A stretch of 64,000 bases of DNA from Axinella damicornis (Eukaryota; Porifera; Demospongiae; Axinellida; Axinellidae): NCBI GenBank assembly GCA_963931865.1, contig OZ007515.1:8013685-8077684 (forward strand), read 5' to 3'. Position 1 is the stretch's first letter. Every line of letters begins with the position of its first letter. The translations under genes were made by a program, and so were the position numbers. Of the stretch, positions 45,635 through 55,300 are shown piece by piece. A model generated the notes under the pieces. The model made no database searches. It was not told the origin of the DNA and was given only the letters and a program-made list of their open reading frames with translations.

Positions 45635-46519
45635 GAGTCTTTCTATAGAGCAAATGCAGGTGGACATAACTATACACTGAGACGACAATCTCACAGCTCA
45701 TGTACAACTCATGTAATAATGCACAATTTGTCTTCATCCATTCATTACAGCTACTTTAACACAGTACAGCAGGTTGTTGCTGTGGAAAAGGTTAGATTTT
45801 CAGTCCAGTCCCAGTCCAGTCCCAGCCCAGTCCTTGTTTTATCTACGGGAGGGAGCTCCGTTCTGATAAACTATACAGGCATACACCATCTCAAGTCAGA
45901 TTCATACCCTTTGTGCTCACCATTACCATTGTGTTCAAGTAATGTACATGTAAGTAGCTCCTACTTAGCCCTATTACATCACAGGATGGGACTTGTGGTT
46001 TTCTAGCTGCTTGTTCCAAGCAAACCTCACCTGTTGTTGGGTGCACCTTGTAGTGCATGTACATGTACACAGCACCTTATCCCACCCTAGGGTCAAAGGA
46101 CATAATGGCTAGCGCAGCTTTAGTTTGCGGTCGTTGATCTCGATACTACAAGCAGCACTTGACACTAGTGATCTGCTGGTTCAGCCAACTTAAGGTCACT
46201 AGTATTTGCGGGTACGAATTTTTGTGATTTCGTGCTTGAACGCACATAAACAATAGTATTAGTTGCATGTGACATTGTGCTTTAATTGGAGCAAGCCATA
46301 CGCTAGCTGCCTACGGAGCGATCTGAGAAGGAGTCAGGGATAAATCCAGGTGGGCTACAAGGGGCCGTAGCCCCCCATTCACTATCTGATACCGGGTACG
46401 ATTTACTATGCTTTTTACGATACATGCTGACTGCACAACCACGATGCTGAGAAAAATGCAGCACAGGAGCAGAAAGGAGCAGCAGGGCAGTGGAAAGCAC
46501 AAAGTTGCCAAACGTTTTT

Positions 46520-46590
46520 AGGACTAGCTGGGATTTGAACCCAAGACCTTCTAGATACTAGTCAGATACTCTTACCACTGGGCCCGAGGC
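46520..46590 (-). pseudogene. tRNA-Thr(AGT)-like pseudogene or SINE head
   Basis: Minus strand: gcctcgggcccagtggtaag is the D-arm side, the anticodon loop reads CTAGTAT (U33, anticodon AGT), and the T arm contains gggttcaaatccc, a proper GTTCAAATC loop. Acceptor ends (gcctcgg and tagtcct) do not pair, so it is not an intact tRNA. A tRNA-derived SINE is an alternative. Confidence 0.5.
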
Positions 46591-47465
46591 AGAGGACCAA
46601 CACACAAGCTGCATATAGCAGCATTGTGTGGAGGCCTCAGCTGAATTTCAACTGATTCTCAGTGGTGGTTTGTCACAACACCCCAATATGGTCCATCCAC
46701 TGAGGCCTAACAACACACAATGCACACTACACCATCTCGACAAGAGATACAAGCTTCAGGACACACACACACAACATACATGCACACCTTCACAGCTGTT
46801 TGGTGCGGTGATGTCTTGTCCACTGAAGATCAGTGGTCACTTCTACGGCACAGGGGAATCATTCCTCTTTAGTTTTGAAGGCTCGGACATGAGAGTCTTC
46901 CACTGGACGGCTGCCAACAGCTACTGTGCGAAGGGAAACAGCGACAGTATTGGCTTTGGCAGTGGAGAGTAAGTGGGTAATTCTGTGAGTGTATGGTATA
47001 CCAGTAGCTTCACTCGCTTGAGCTACTGCCCCCTCATTAGCCTGCTTGAGCAGGCCAGTGCCAAGCACACGTCAGCACATGGCAAGCACACGGCAGTGCT
47101 GCAGAGGCATGACTTCTGCTCAGATCATGTGTGCCGAATTAATCAGCTACATGTAGGCAAAGAATCATTCTCGTCATTTCCAAGGCCTCCGTACAAAAGA
47201 AGCTTAGTCGTCTGCCCCTGTGAAGCAAACACAGCGAATCCCTGCTTGTGGCCCTTTCTCACTATTGGCTCTCTTTCTCACTAACTATTGGCCACCACAG
47301 GCAAGTGCACATCTCCACCTCAATCTGGTCCTGCCTGGTACATAAGCTAGTGTTCTTACCTGCATGTGGCTAGCTCTGGGGCATGCGTGTACACAGATGT
47401 ACTTCCGCAACGTACACCCCCTGCCTCACACACATATGTAATTACTGTATTCGCATAATAATGTA

Positions 47466-47886
47466 CCGTAGATCGGGAAATTTTCGTGTTAAAAATATTT
47501 TGTGTCAAAATTTCAACGAAAATTTTTTAACAATCATCATGTCAAGAATGGAGATGTAGGGATGAGCTGCTGCTATGCCATCGTCACTGATGTACCGACA
47601 AAGCGTTCTTCTGGGCTGTACTGTATCTCCTGTACAGTCCGCGCTTCTTCCCTTCCACGCCGTTTGTCGAATCGAGCACCTCCCGATTCTCTTGGGGAGT
47701 CCAACTGCAGCCTTGAAGAATCGCAGAACTTGAAGGACCGTTAGCGCAGCACAGGTAAATTCAGTACTACTACTAGTTTACACATGGCTGATGGTAAAAA
47801 TTATCCGTAAATTTCGTGCGTTAAATTTTCGTGGTTGCGGGCAACTACGAAATATATTTCAACAGCGAAAATTTCCCGATCTACGG
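47466..47886. mobile_element. TA-target MITE (421 bp)
   Basis: Ends ccgtagatcgggaaattttc and gaaaatttcccgatctacgg are exact inverses of 20 bases, flanked by TA (47464-47465 and 47887-47888), fitting a Tc1/mariner-type MITE. No transposase. Confidence 0.9.
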
Positions 47887-48160
47887 TATTACATTGCGTG
47901 TGATTTTTAATTTGATTTTGAGGGGTTATCACAGTGGTGAGTATAGCGAGGGCCTGGAGAAGGCAGAGCCTTTTAAACCAGGTCCCCTGGGACCGATGGC
48001 TTTACATCCCCTCTAAAGGATGCACTGTGATCTATTTCCCCTTCAAGAACACTTTTTGGGCTAGAGCTTTGTCAACTCCTAGGAGTGAAAGAAAATCTCT
48101 TGCAGCATGGTGTGACTCAAACCAGCAACTGTTCGATTAGCAGTCGAATGCTTTAAGTTC

Positions 48161-48871
48161 TAGAGCTGAGCGATATTGAAATATCATATCACGATCGATT
48201 TGTAAGAAAAATATCACGATAACGATAATATCACGATAATAATTTGAAATTTACCAACAGGCTCAAGTGCATGCATCCAGAGTCGTTGACGGTATCAAAC
48301 GGTTGCATGTCCCGAGCGATAAAATAGCATAGAGTGTCGGTGAGCTGATTCCATCGCGACGGCTGTCGGGGGAATACTTCGCGACGGCTGTCGGGGGAAT
48401 ACTTCACTACGCTCATATACCTGAGCAAGGGTAGGCTGCTGGCGTTCCGCGCGTACCTTAGAAGCGGCTGTCTTCTCTTTCTCAGACTGCAGTTGATCCC
48501 TGTATAATTTAGAATGAGTGTCTCGGATATGAACTCGTAAGTTCGTCGTATTCCCGTTATACTTCACACGCTTTCCACAGCGCTTGCAGTGCACCACGTC
48601 GCGCTTTTTCTTATTTGCCTCCAAGATCTTGCCGTCTTTTGCAGGGAAGCCAAAGTACTCCCATACCTTGCTCGTGGCTCCTTCCAAGGGTAGAAGTTCT
48701 GTGGTCTCAGACATCTGGCAGTTATAGCTGCGCGCAAGTGCGAAAAAGATACACGTGCAGATAGCTGTCTGCGCATGCGCAGATTATCGCGATCGTGATT
48801 ATTTAAAGACATATCGCGATAAGACAAAATTATCGCGATTATCGCGTTATCGATATTATCACTCAGCTCTA
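48161..48871. mobile_element. hAT-type element (711 bp) with BED-finger ORF
   Basis: Tips tagagctgagcgatat and atattatcactcagctcta are imperfect inverted repeats; subterminal regions are rich in cgcgat and atcacgat. The flanking host text gctttaa occurs on both sides (48150-48156 and 48872-48878), with a few extra bases on the left. It carries only the N-terminal BED finger of a hAT transposase. Confidence 0.75.
48295..48714 (-). pseudogene. BED-type zinc finger, hAT transposase N-terminus (truncated)
   Basis: 139-residue frame with VWEYFGFPAKDGKI, then HCKRCGKRVKYNG and NTTNLRVHIRDTHSKLY, the C-x2-C...H-x4-H BED finger that binds transposon ends. After about 105 residues a 25-base duplication (ttcgcgacggctgtcggggg) follows and the catalytic RNase-H-like and dimerisation domains are absent. 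It cannot encode an active transposase but might still bind DNA if expressed. Confidence 0.8.
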
Positions 48872-48954
48872 GCTTTAACCACTCGGCCACCAGCCATCCC
48901 TATGTGAAAACTACATACAATCCCTCTCTCTCCTCTCCCCTTGATTCCTCCACC

Positions 48955-49040
48955 CTCCCTCCCCCCCTCCCTCCCTCCCTCCCTCCCTCCCTCCCTCGTT
49001 CCCTCCCTCTTCCCTCCCTCGTTCCCTCCCTCCTTCTTCC
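48955..49040. repeat. (CCCT)n pyrimidine tract
   Basis: Run of ccctccctccct with few changes ending 4 bases before the acceptor of the last OXR1-like exon; it may serve as its polypyrimidine tract. Confidence 0.85.
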
Positions 49041-49190
49041 ACAGTGCGACATTATGGGTTGTGGTTGGATGAGTACTTCTACCGTGGCAGCGGTTATAGC
49101 TGTTCAACCTACAACAATGACTGTTTAGCAAGCCAACAAGACTTCGTCTGTAGTGGTATCGAAGCATGGGGGTTTAGCGACAGTCACTAA

Positions 49191-49453
49191 ATCATGTCAT
49201 CACTCAAAATGCATACTTCTACCAAGCATTGAGCAAACCATTATTCTGGTTTAGATTTGTTTCATCTTGTGTGTTTGTCGACAAATGTTGTGCCCTCTGA
49301 TTGTAAGGTACTTGTTACCAAAATTGATGTGCCAGGCTGTTGTCAGTATTGGGGGGGTAGTGCATGAGTACTAAATGAGACAGACTACACATCTACCTTT
49401 AGTTGCATGGGTACCTGTAGCTGTTGCTGCAATCACCTGACTGCTAGAATATG
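49191..49453 (+). other. 3' flank of the OXR1-like gene
   Basis: No coding signal; contains a possible 3' UTR. No unambiguous AATAAA was fixed near the stop. Confidence 0.3.
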
Positions 49454-49671
49454 TACAGTCAAACCTCCGATAGTGGACCCTCCGAGATAGGGACACAATA
49501 TAATAAACCTAGCTCTCTACAAAGGACGCTTTTCAAAGTCCCAAATAATTGGTTTGCCTATGGTTCTAGTACATTTTGAACCTCCGAGAAGAGGACAACC
49601 TCTCTAAAAAGGACAAAAGACTTGAATTTATATTGTTCCCAAAGTGAAATTTGTTCGGAGGTTTGACTGTA
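49454..49671. mobile_element. Tc1/mariner-type MITE (218 bp)
   Basis: Ends tacagtcaaacctccga and tcggaggtttgactgta are exact inverses, and both outermost bases are TA. Internal text repeats aacctccgag and ctctctacaaaggac in opposing halves. A TIR of the acagtcaaacctc type is widespread among mariner MITEs. Confidence 0.9.
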
Positions 49672-49679
49672 GTACGTAT

Positions 49680-50185
49680 GTGCCCTTTTGCAGACGTATA
49701 AATTATGGTAGCCTGGGCCAGAAAGTCCTGTCCAAGCTTGGCTGCTCTTCAAGTTCATTCCAAACTGGAGAGCTAGCTGTCATGTGCATGCACAATACTA
49801 TATAATCCCCCATGAAGATACATTATGTTCAATGGTGGCACTGGAGGACAGGTGTGGTCAGGAGTATAATTATGGTATCTTCATTGAAGCAGTAGCAACT
49901 GCAATTATAGCTACTGGCATAAAGATTTGCAATAATTTAGGAATATAAAGCTGAAAGTTGTATGTAGCACCTCCCTAATCACTAGCTAGCCTATAATTAT
50001 GGTGCTTTTACAATCAACGGGACATTGAGTTCTGCATTATATAATTATCCCTCTGATGTAATTATAAACGTTTTGCAATAGCTATAATATAATATTATAA
50101 TTATACGGAATACACAATAGCATGCAGCTGGCAACTTAGTGGCAAGCTAATGTGAGCTGTGTATATACCCAGTTATGACTACAAA
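49680..50185. other. AT-rich intergenic DNA
   Basis: Contains several taattata runs and no recognisable gene. Confidence 0.4.
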
Positions 50186-50189
50186 AACA

Positions 50190-50500
50190 AAGGTGCAGCA
50201 TAAAATTAATAATGGCAGGAGCTGTAAGTGCTTCATGAGGCAGGTGATTCCATACAGAAACACAGCTAAGCACAAAAGACGACTGAAAGGCACTGTTACG
50301 TGCATGAGGTGTATGAACTAATATCTAAGGGGCAGAAGTAGGGGACAGAGTTCCTTTTACATGAGATTGAAAGTAAGGAAATCAGTCTGTAGTAACTACA
50401 GACTGATTTCCTTACTTTCAATAACAAAAAAGATGTTTTAACACAGGGAAGTGACCTTGCAATGGAAACATTGAAAGTTTGGTAAGAGATGGAGCAATGC
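50190..50500 (-). pseudogene. LINE reverse-transcriptase 3' remnant
   Basis: On the minus strand, HARNSAFQSSFVLSCVSVWN followed by HLPHEAL resembles the very end of LINE ORF2 proteins (R....F..S...V..WN.LP). Only about 40 residues survive. A perfect 55-bp palindrome lies in the adjoining minus-strand text. Confidence 0.5.
50367..50421. repeat. Perfect 55-bp palindrome
   Basis: Arms of 27 bases (ttgaaagtaaggaaatcagt, then ctgtagt) are exact inverses around a single central a. No target duplication noticed. Confidence 0.95.
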
Positions 50501-51400
50501 TGCATGTATAGTGACTGAACATTTGAGCAGAGATCCCATCAGGCCCATCAGCGGATCCAGGGACATGATAAGAAAGAGAACTTCATCAGTTGTATACAAA
50601 GGAGTTCATCTGCATGATATAATGACATTGTGTTGTTTCAGTGTGAAGATCATCATCTGCAGGTGAGAGAGGAGGAATGTCTCTTGGTTGAGAAATAGCT
50701 ACTAAAAAATTGGCTTCAGATTGAGCAGTGGCATCTTGATAGGAGAGTGTTGGGATTGCTTGTTCAGATGTTTTACGGCTTTCCAAAACTGATTTTTTTT
50801 TTCACAGTGTATTTTGTTCGGGTTGTTCTGAAATAAAATGACTTAGCATTCCACATCATTTTCACAAGTTTGCTACACAATTTTCAGAGGCTTGCATTAA
50901 AAATAAAGAACTGAAAAGTTATTGGGACAAGGTTCGCCATGGACACGTAAGAGCTTTTCACCCTCCATGTAAGGTGTACAGTTGCTTGTATATCTAAAAA
51001 AGACAAAGTGGGATGGAAACAATCATTAGCAGGTGTTGACACACTATCATTGGCAGCTGTTGAGGCCATCGGAGTATAATTATGCATCGTGCAACAGCAT
51101 AATTATAGCTGGCTGAATCAGCCGCTTCAATGGCCCTCACCAACTTTGTTCCACGATCTTTCCAAAGCGATCGTTCAGTAACAAGACCCTTGTTACAGAT
51201 GCACTGAGATCTATCAACAACCAGCTACATGTACTATACACATACATACCTCTGAAATGGCCAATGATATAAAGCAGCTCAGACAGAGAAATTTTCCTGT
51301 GGGGGCAGGCCCCCAGACCCCCTAGCAAGTGCGCACTTTACCCCGCAACATGTGCATGCACCATTCTTGGCCTGACTAGGCCTGACCACTCTGCAACTGC
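50500..51400. other. No gene recognised
   Basis: Short minus-strand frames lack domains. The text cccccagaccccctagcaag at about 51310 resembles other dispersed repeat ends, but nothing firm. Confidence 0.3.
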
Positions 51401-51401
51401 A

Positions 51402-51468
51402 CCATTGTTGACAGCTGCTGATTCACCATTGTTGGCAGCTGTTGATTCACCATTGTTGGCAGCTGTTG
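51402..51468. repeat. 26-bp tandem repeat, 2.5 copies
   Basis: Unit ttgttggcagctgttgattc plus accatt repeated from 51402 to 51468. Confidence 0.85.
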
Positions 51469-51844
51469 AGACAATTTGCTGCAGGGCAGTGCATGTCGAT
51501 GCAGTCCTCACTATTCTGACTTTGGTGTGCGGTCATGTAGCTATGCTGGCCCACGCAGTCAACTGTGTTCCATGCCCCAACCGACGTAGCAAGTCTTCCT
51601 CACCTCGAATACTTAAGGACGCGAGTTGAGTGACTGTGGTGAGCTGCTTCAGTGGTTACAGCAGTACGGTGGTAATTCACATTGTTCTTCGTGGACATGG
51701 GGTAGCTACGCGCTTCCGGTGTCGGATTTGCTCATGGTGCCGTGCTTTCGTGCATTTAACAGCCGACAAAGTAGGACAGCAAGTTCCGCGTCTTGATTGC
51801 AGATTACCCGGGCAAGCACGCGGAACGTTAAGCTAGCTACATTC

Positions 51845-51990
51845 TGATTGGTCAATGTTGGTGGAGTATATAATTTTTGGCGGGAGTTTAAAAATTCATT
51901 TTATGGACCGCGGAACGAGCTGCATTCTGATCGGTCAATTTTGGAGGCTGTAATTTTTGGCGGGAATTTAAAAATTCTTCTAATGGACTG
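51845..51990 (+). promoter_or_regulatory. Duplicated CCAAT/E2F-like promoter module
   Basis: Two tandem modules of about 75-80 bp. Each has an inverted CCAAT box (ctgattggtcaa at about 51844 and ctgatcggtcaa at about 51930), then ttttggcgggaa/g-type text matching an E2F site, then tttaaaaattc. The first also has gtatataa. These precede a start codon and donor at 52151-52181, so a cell-cycle-type promoter is plausible but unproven. Confidence 0.45.
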
Positions 51991-52150
51991 CTCAGCATCA
52001 TCAGTTTTCTCATTTCGTAGTAAACTGCTGAGTAGGGAATGAACGCTAAACAGCGACAACAGACAATCCACACTCTGATGAGATAACTTCCAAGAGAAGG
52101 GACTTCCTTTGCTACCGGTTGTGCGCTGTCCGGATTAAGACGGAGGCAGC

Positions 52151-52180
52151 ATGGAGAATAGCCACAGAAATTTCTTCGAC
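52151..52180 (+). CDS. Candidate first coding exon, 10 codons
   Basis: ATG followed by codons reading MENSHRNFFD and then a consensus gtgagt donor at 52181. It lies about 160 bases after the promoter-like module. The surrounding text (ggttgtgcgctgtccgg, cagcatggagaatag) aligns with the repeating unit that starts about 240 bases downstream. The rest of the gene could not be found; it may be beyond the window or lost. Confidence 0.3.
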
Positions 52181-52379
52181 GTGAGTGATCTATTCATCAT
52201 ATTGTTAATGCAGAAAGTGCCTACCGATGCCTTTTGCAGTAGTGATATCAGGGAGCTCCATACATAGGTACACAAACAAACAAATGGAAGTAAGTGAACG
52301 AATGAATGGGTATAACAACATTCAAACGTAAAACTACCATTAGCAAGTGTGTATTAAGGAGATTTACACAAAGGAACGT

Positions 52380-55300
52380 CTTGATGCATATGGCTCCAGG
52401 CTCCGCTAGGTTGTGCGCTCTCTGGATCGAGATGGATGGTTAGCGATCAGCGTGGAGAGTAAATTTAGGTGAGTACACATGCAAATCTATGTTGAATCTC
52501 GTTACTATAGTTAGTGCCTAATGATGCGCTGATGCCATGCATTGCCTCTGGTTGTGCGCTCTCTGGATGGCGAGACGAAATGGTGGAGATCAGCGTGGAG
52601 ACTTGAGTACACATGCAAATCTATTTTGCTCCTCGATACTGTTGCTAGTGTCTAACGATGTGCTGATGCGTCCGGTTGTGCGCCCTCTGGATCGAGACGG
52701 ATCGGTAGCGATCAGCGCGGAGAGCAAATTTAGGTGAGTACACATGCAAATCTATGTTGCTTCTCGTTACTGTAGATGTGCTGATGCCATTGCCTCTTGT
52801 TTTGCGCTCTCTGGATCGATACGGAATGGAGGAAATCAGCGTGGATATTAGATTTTTGTGAGTACACAATGTCGTGTAAATCTATTTTGCTTCTAATTAC
52901 TGAAACTAGTGTCTAACGATGTGAAGATGCGTCTGGTTGTGCGCTCTCTGGATCAGTACGGAATAGAGGAGATCACCGTGGAGATTAGATTTAGGTGAGT
53001 ACACAGCAAATCTATTTTGCTTCTCATTACTGTAGCTATTGTTTAAAGATGTGCTGATGCCATTTCCTCGGATGGTGTGCTCTCTGGATGGAGACAGAAT
53101 GGTGGAGATCAGCGTGGAGATTAGGTTTAGGTGAGTTCACATGCACATCCATTTTGCTTCTCTTACTGTAGCTAGTGTCTAAAGATGTGCTGATGCCATT
53201 TCCTCTGATGGTGTGCTCTCTGGATCGAGACAGAATGGTGGAGATCAGCGTGAAGATTAGATTTAGGTGAGTATACATTCCAATCTATTTTGCTTCTCGT
53301 TACCGTAGCTAGTGTCTAAAGATGTGCTGATGCCAACAGAATGGTAGAGATCAGCGTGGAGATTAGATTTAGGTGAATTCACATGCAAATCTATTTTAAT
53401 TCTCGTTAATGTAGCTAGAGTCTAACGATGTGCTGATGTGTCTGGATCGATCCGGAATGGAGGAGATCTGCATGGTGATTAGATTTAGGTGAGTACGCAT
53501 GCAAATATGTCTTGCTTCTCATTACTGTAACTACTGTCTACAGATGTGTTGTGCCAATGCCACTGGTTGTGCGCTCTCTGGATCGATACGGAATGGAGGA
53601 GATCTCCGTGGAGATTAGATTTAGGTGAGCACACATGCAAATCTATTTTGCTTCTCGTTACTGTAGCTGGTGTCTAACGATGTGCTGATGCCTCTGGCTG
53701 TGGGCTCTCTGGATCGATACAGAATGGAGGAGATCAGCGTGGAGATTAGATTTAGGTGAGTACACATGCAAATCTATTTTGCTTCTTGTTAATGTAGCTA
53801 GAGTCTAACGATGTGCTGATGTGTCTGCATCGATCCGGAATGGAGGAGATCAGCATGGTGATTAGATTTAGGTGAGTACACATGCAAATCTATTTTGCTT
53901 CTCGTTACTGTAGCTATTGTCTAAAGATGTGCTGATGCCATTTCCTCTGATGGTGCGCTCTCTGGATGGAGACAGAATGGTGGAGATCAGCATGGAGATT
54001 AGATTTAGGTGAGTTCACTGCAAATCTATTTTGCTTCTCGTTAGTGTAGCTGGTGTCTAAAGATGTGCTGATGCCATTGCCACTGGTTGTACGCTCTCTG
54101 GATCAATACGGAATGGTGGAGATCACCGTGGAGATTAGATTTAGGTGAGTACACATGCAAATCTGTTTTGTTTCCCGTTACTGTAGTAAGTGTCTGACGA
54201 TGTGCTGATGCCTCTGGCTGTGCGCTCTCTGGATCGATAAAATGAATGGAGGAGGTCACTATGGAGATTAGATTTAGGTGAGTACACATGCAAATCTATT
54301 TTGCTTCTCGTTACTGTAGCCAGTGTCTACAGATGTGTTGATGCCATTGCCACTGCTTGTGCGCTCTCTGGATCAGTATGGAATGGAGGAGATCGCCGTG
54401 GAAATTAGATTTAGGTGAGTACACATGCAAATCTCTTTTGTTTCCCGTTACTGTAGCTAGTGTCTACAGATGTGTTGATGCCATTGCCACTGGTTGTGCG
54501 CTCTCTGGATCGAAACGTAATGGAGGAGATCACCGTGGAGATTAGATTTAGGTGAGTGCACATGCAAATCTACTTTTCTTCTCGTTACTGTAGCTATTGT
54601 CTAAAGATGCGCTGATGCCATTTCCTCTGATGGTGCTCTCTCTGGATGGAGACAGAATGGTGGAGGTCAGCATGGAGATTAGATTAAGGTGAGTACACAT
54701 GCAAATCTATTTTGTTTCCTGTTACTGTAGCAAGTGTCTATCGATGTGCTGATGCCTCTGGCTGTGGGCTCTCTGGATCGATACAGAATGGAGGAGATCA
54801 GAGTGGAGATTAGATTTAGGTGAGTACACATGCAAATCTATTTTGCTTCTCATTACTGTAGCTAGTGTCTACAGATGTGTTGATGCCATTGCCACTGGTT
54901 GTGTGCTCTCTGGATCGATACGGAATGGAGGAGATCATCGTGGAGATTAGCTTTAGGTGAGTACACATGCAAATCTATTTTATTTCCCGTTACTGTAGCT
55001 AGTGTCTAATGATGTGCTGATGCCATTGCCACTGGTTGTGCGCTCTCTGGATCTATACGGAATGGAGGAGATCACCGTGGAGATTAGCTTTAGGTGAGTA
55101 CACATGCAAATCTATTTTATTTCCCGTTACTGTAGCTAGTGTCTAACGATGTGCTGATGCCATTGCCACTGGTTGTGCGCTCTCTGGATCAATACGGAAT
55201 GAGGAGATCACCGTGGAGATTAGATTTAGGTGAGTACACATGCAAATCTATTTTGCTTCTCATTACTGTAGCTGGTGTCTAAAGATGTGCTGATGCCATT

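Larger units (their letters stand above)
47925..48897 (-). repeat. tRNA-Ser(GCT)-derived SINE-like repeat, split by a hAT element
   Basis: Minus strand from 48897: ggctggtggccgagtggtta (acceptor start and D arm) to 48872. After the insertion it continues at about 48153 with an anticodon stem ttcga/tcgaa closing the loop CTGCTAA (U33, anticodon GCT). Then comes a decayed T arm with gtttgagtc, then accatgc. Further downstream follows a body (gaggggatgtaaagcc, ggtcccaggggacctgg) typical of a SINE tail rather than a gene end. Stems are partly mismatched, so no functional tRNA. Confidence 0.6.
36388..49190 (+). pseudogene. OXR1: OXR1/NCOA7-like gene (LysM plus TLDc), apparently damaged
   Basis: TLDc proteins of the OXR1/NCOA7 family act in oxidative-stress resistance and bind the V-ATPase. 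Exons seen: 36388-36458 (FRFTVGFMQPDDTIPYV), 37042-37148 (LysM: ECDMLNSIALKFDTTPSEIA), about 37513-37651 (VLYFPDADSEPP), 40720-40758, 41026-41064, 41594-41674, 44692-44807 (TLDc start: WYLIYSTFKHGISLRTLYRN), 46796-46968 (LFGAVMS, GHFYGTGESFLFSFEG) and 49045-49190 (YGLWLDEYFYRGSGYSCSTY, ending EAWGFSDSH). Problems: a TAG inside the 37513 exon; a one-base shift in the 44692 exon (before EDTPVLLL); and phase mismatch at the 37148/37513, 41064/41594 and 46968/49045 joins. Missing exons could explain some of these, so either it is a decaying copy or the assembly has indels. Upstream exons are not identified. Confidence 0.65.

Noticed and set aside
46520..46590. Functional tRNA-Thr gene
   Set aside because: Anticodon loop and T loop are good but the acceptor ends do not pair.
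48872..48897. Functional tRNA-Ser gene
   Set aside because: Split by a transposon and with mismatched T and acceptor stems.
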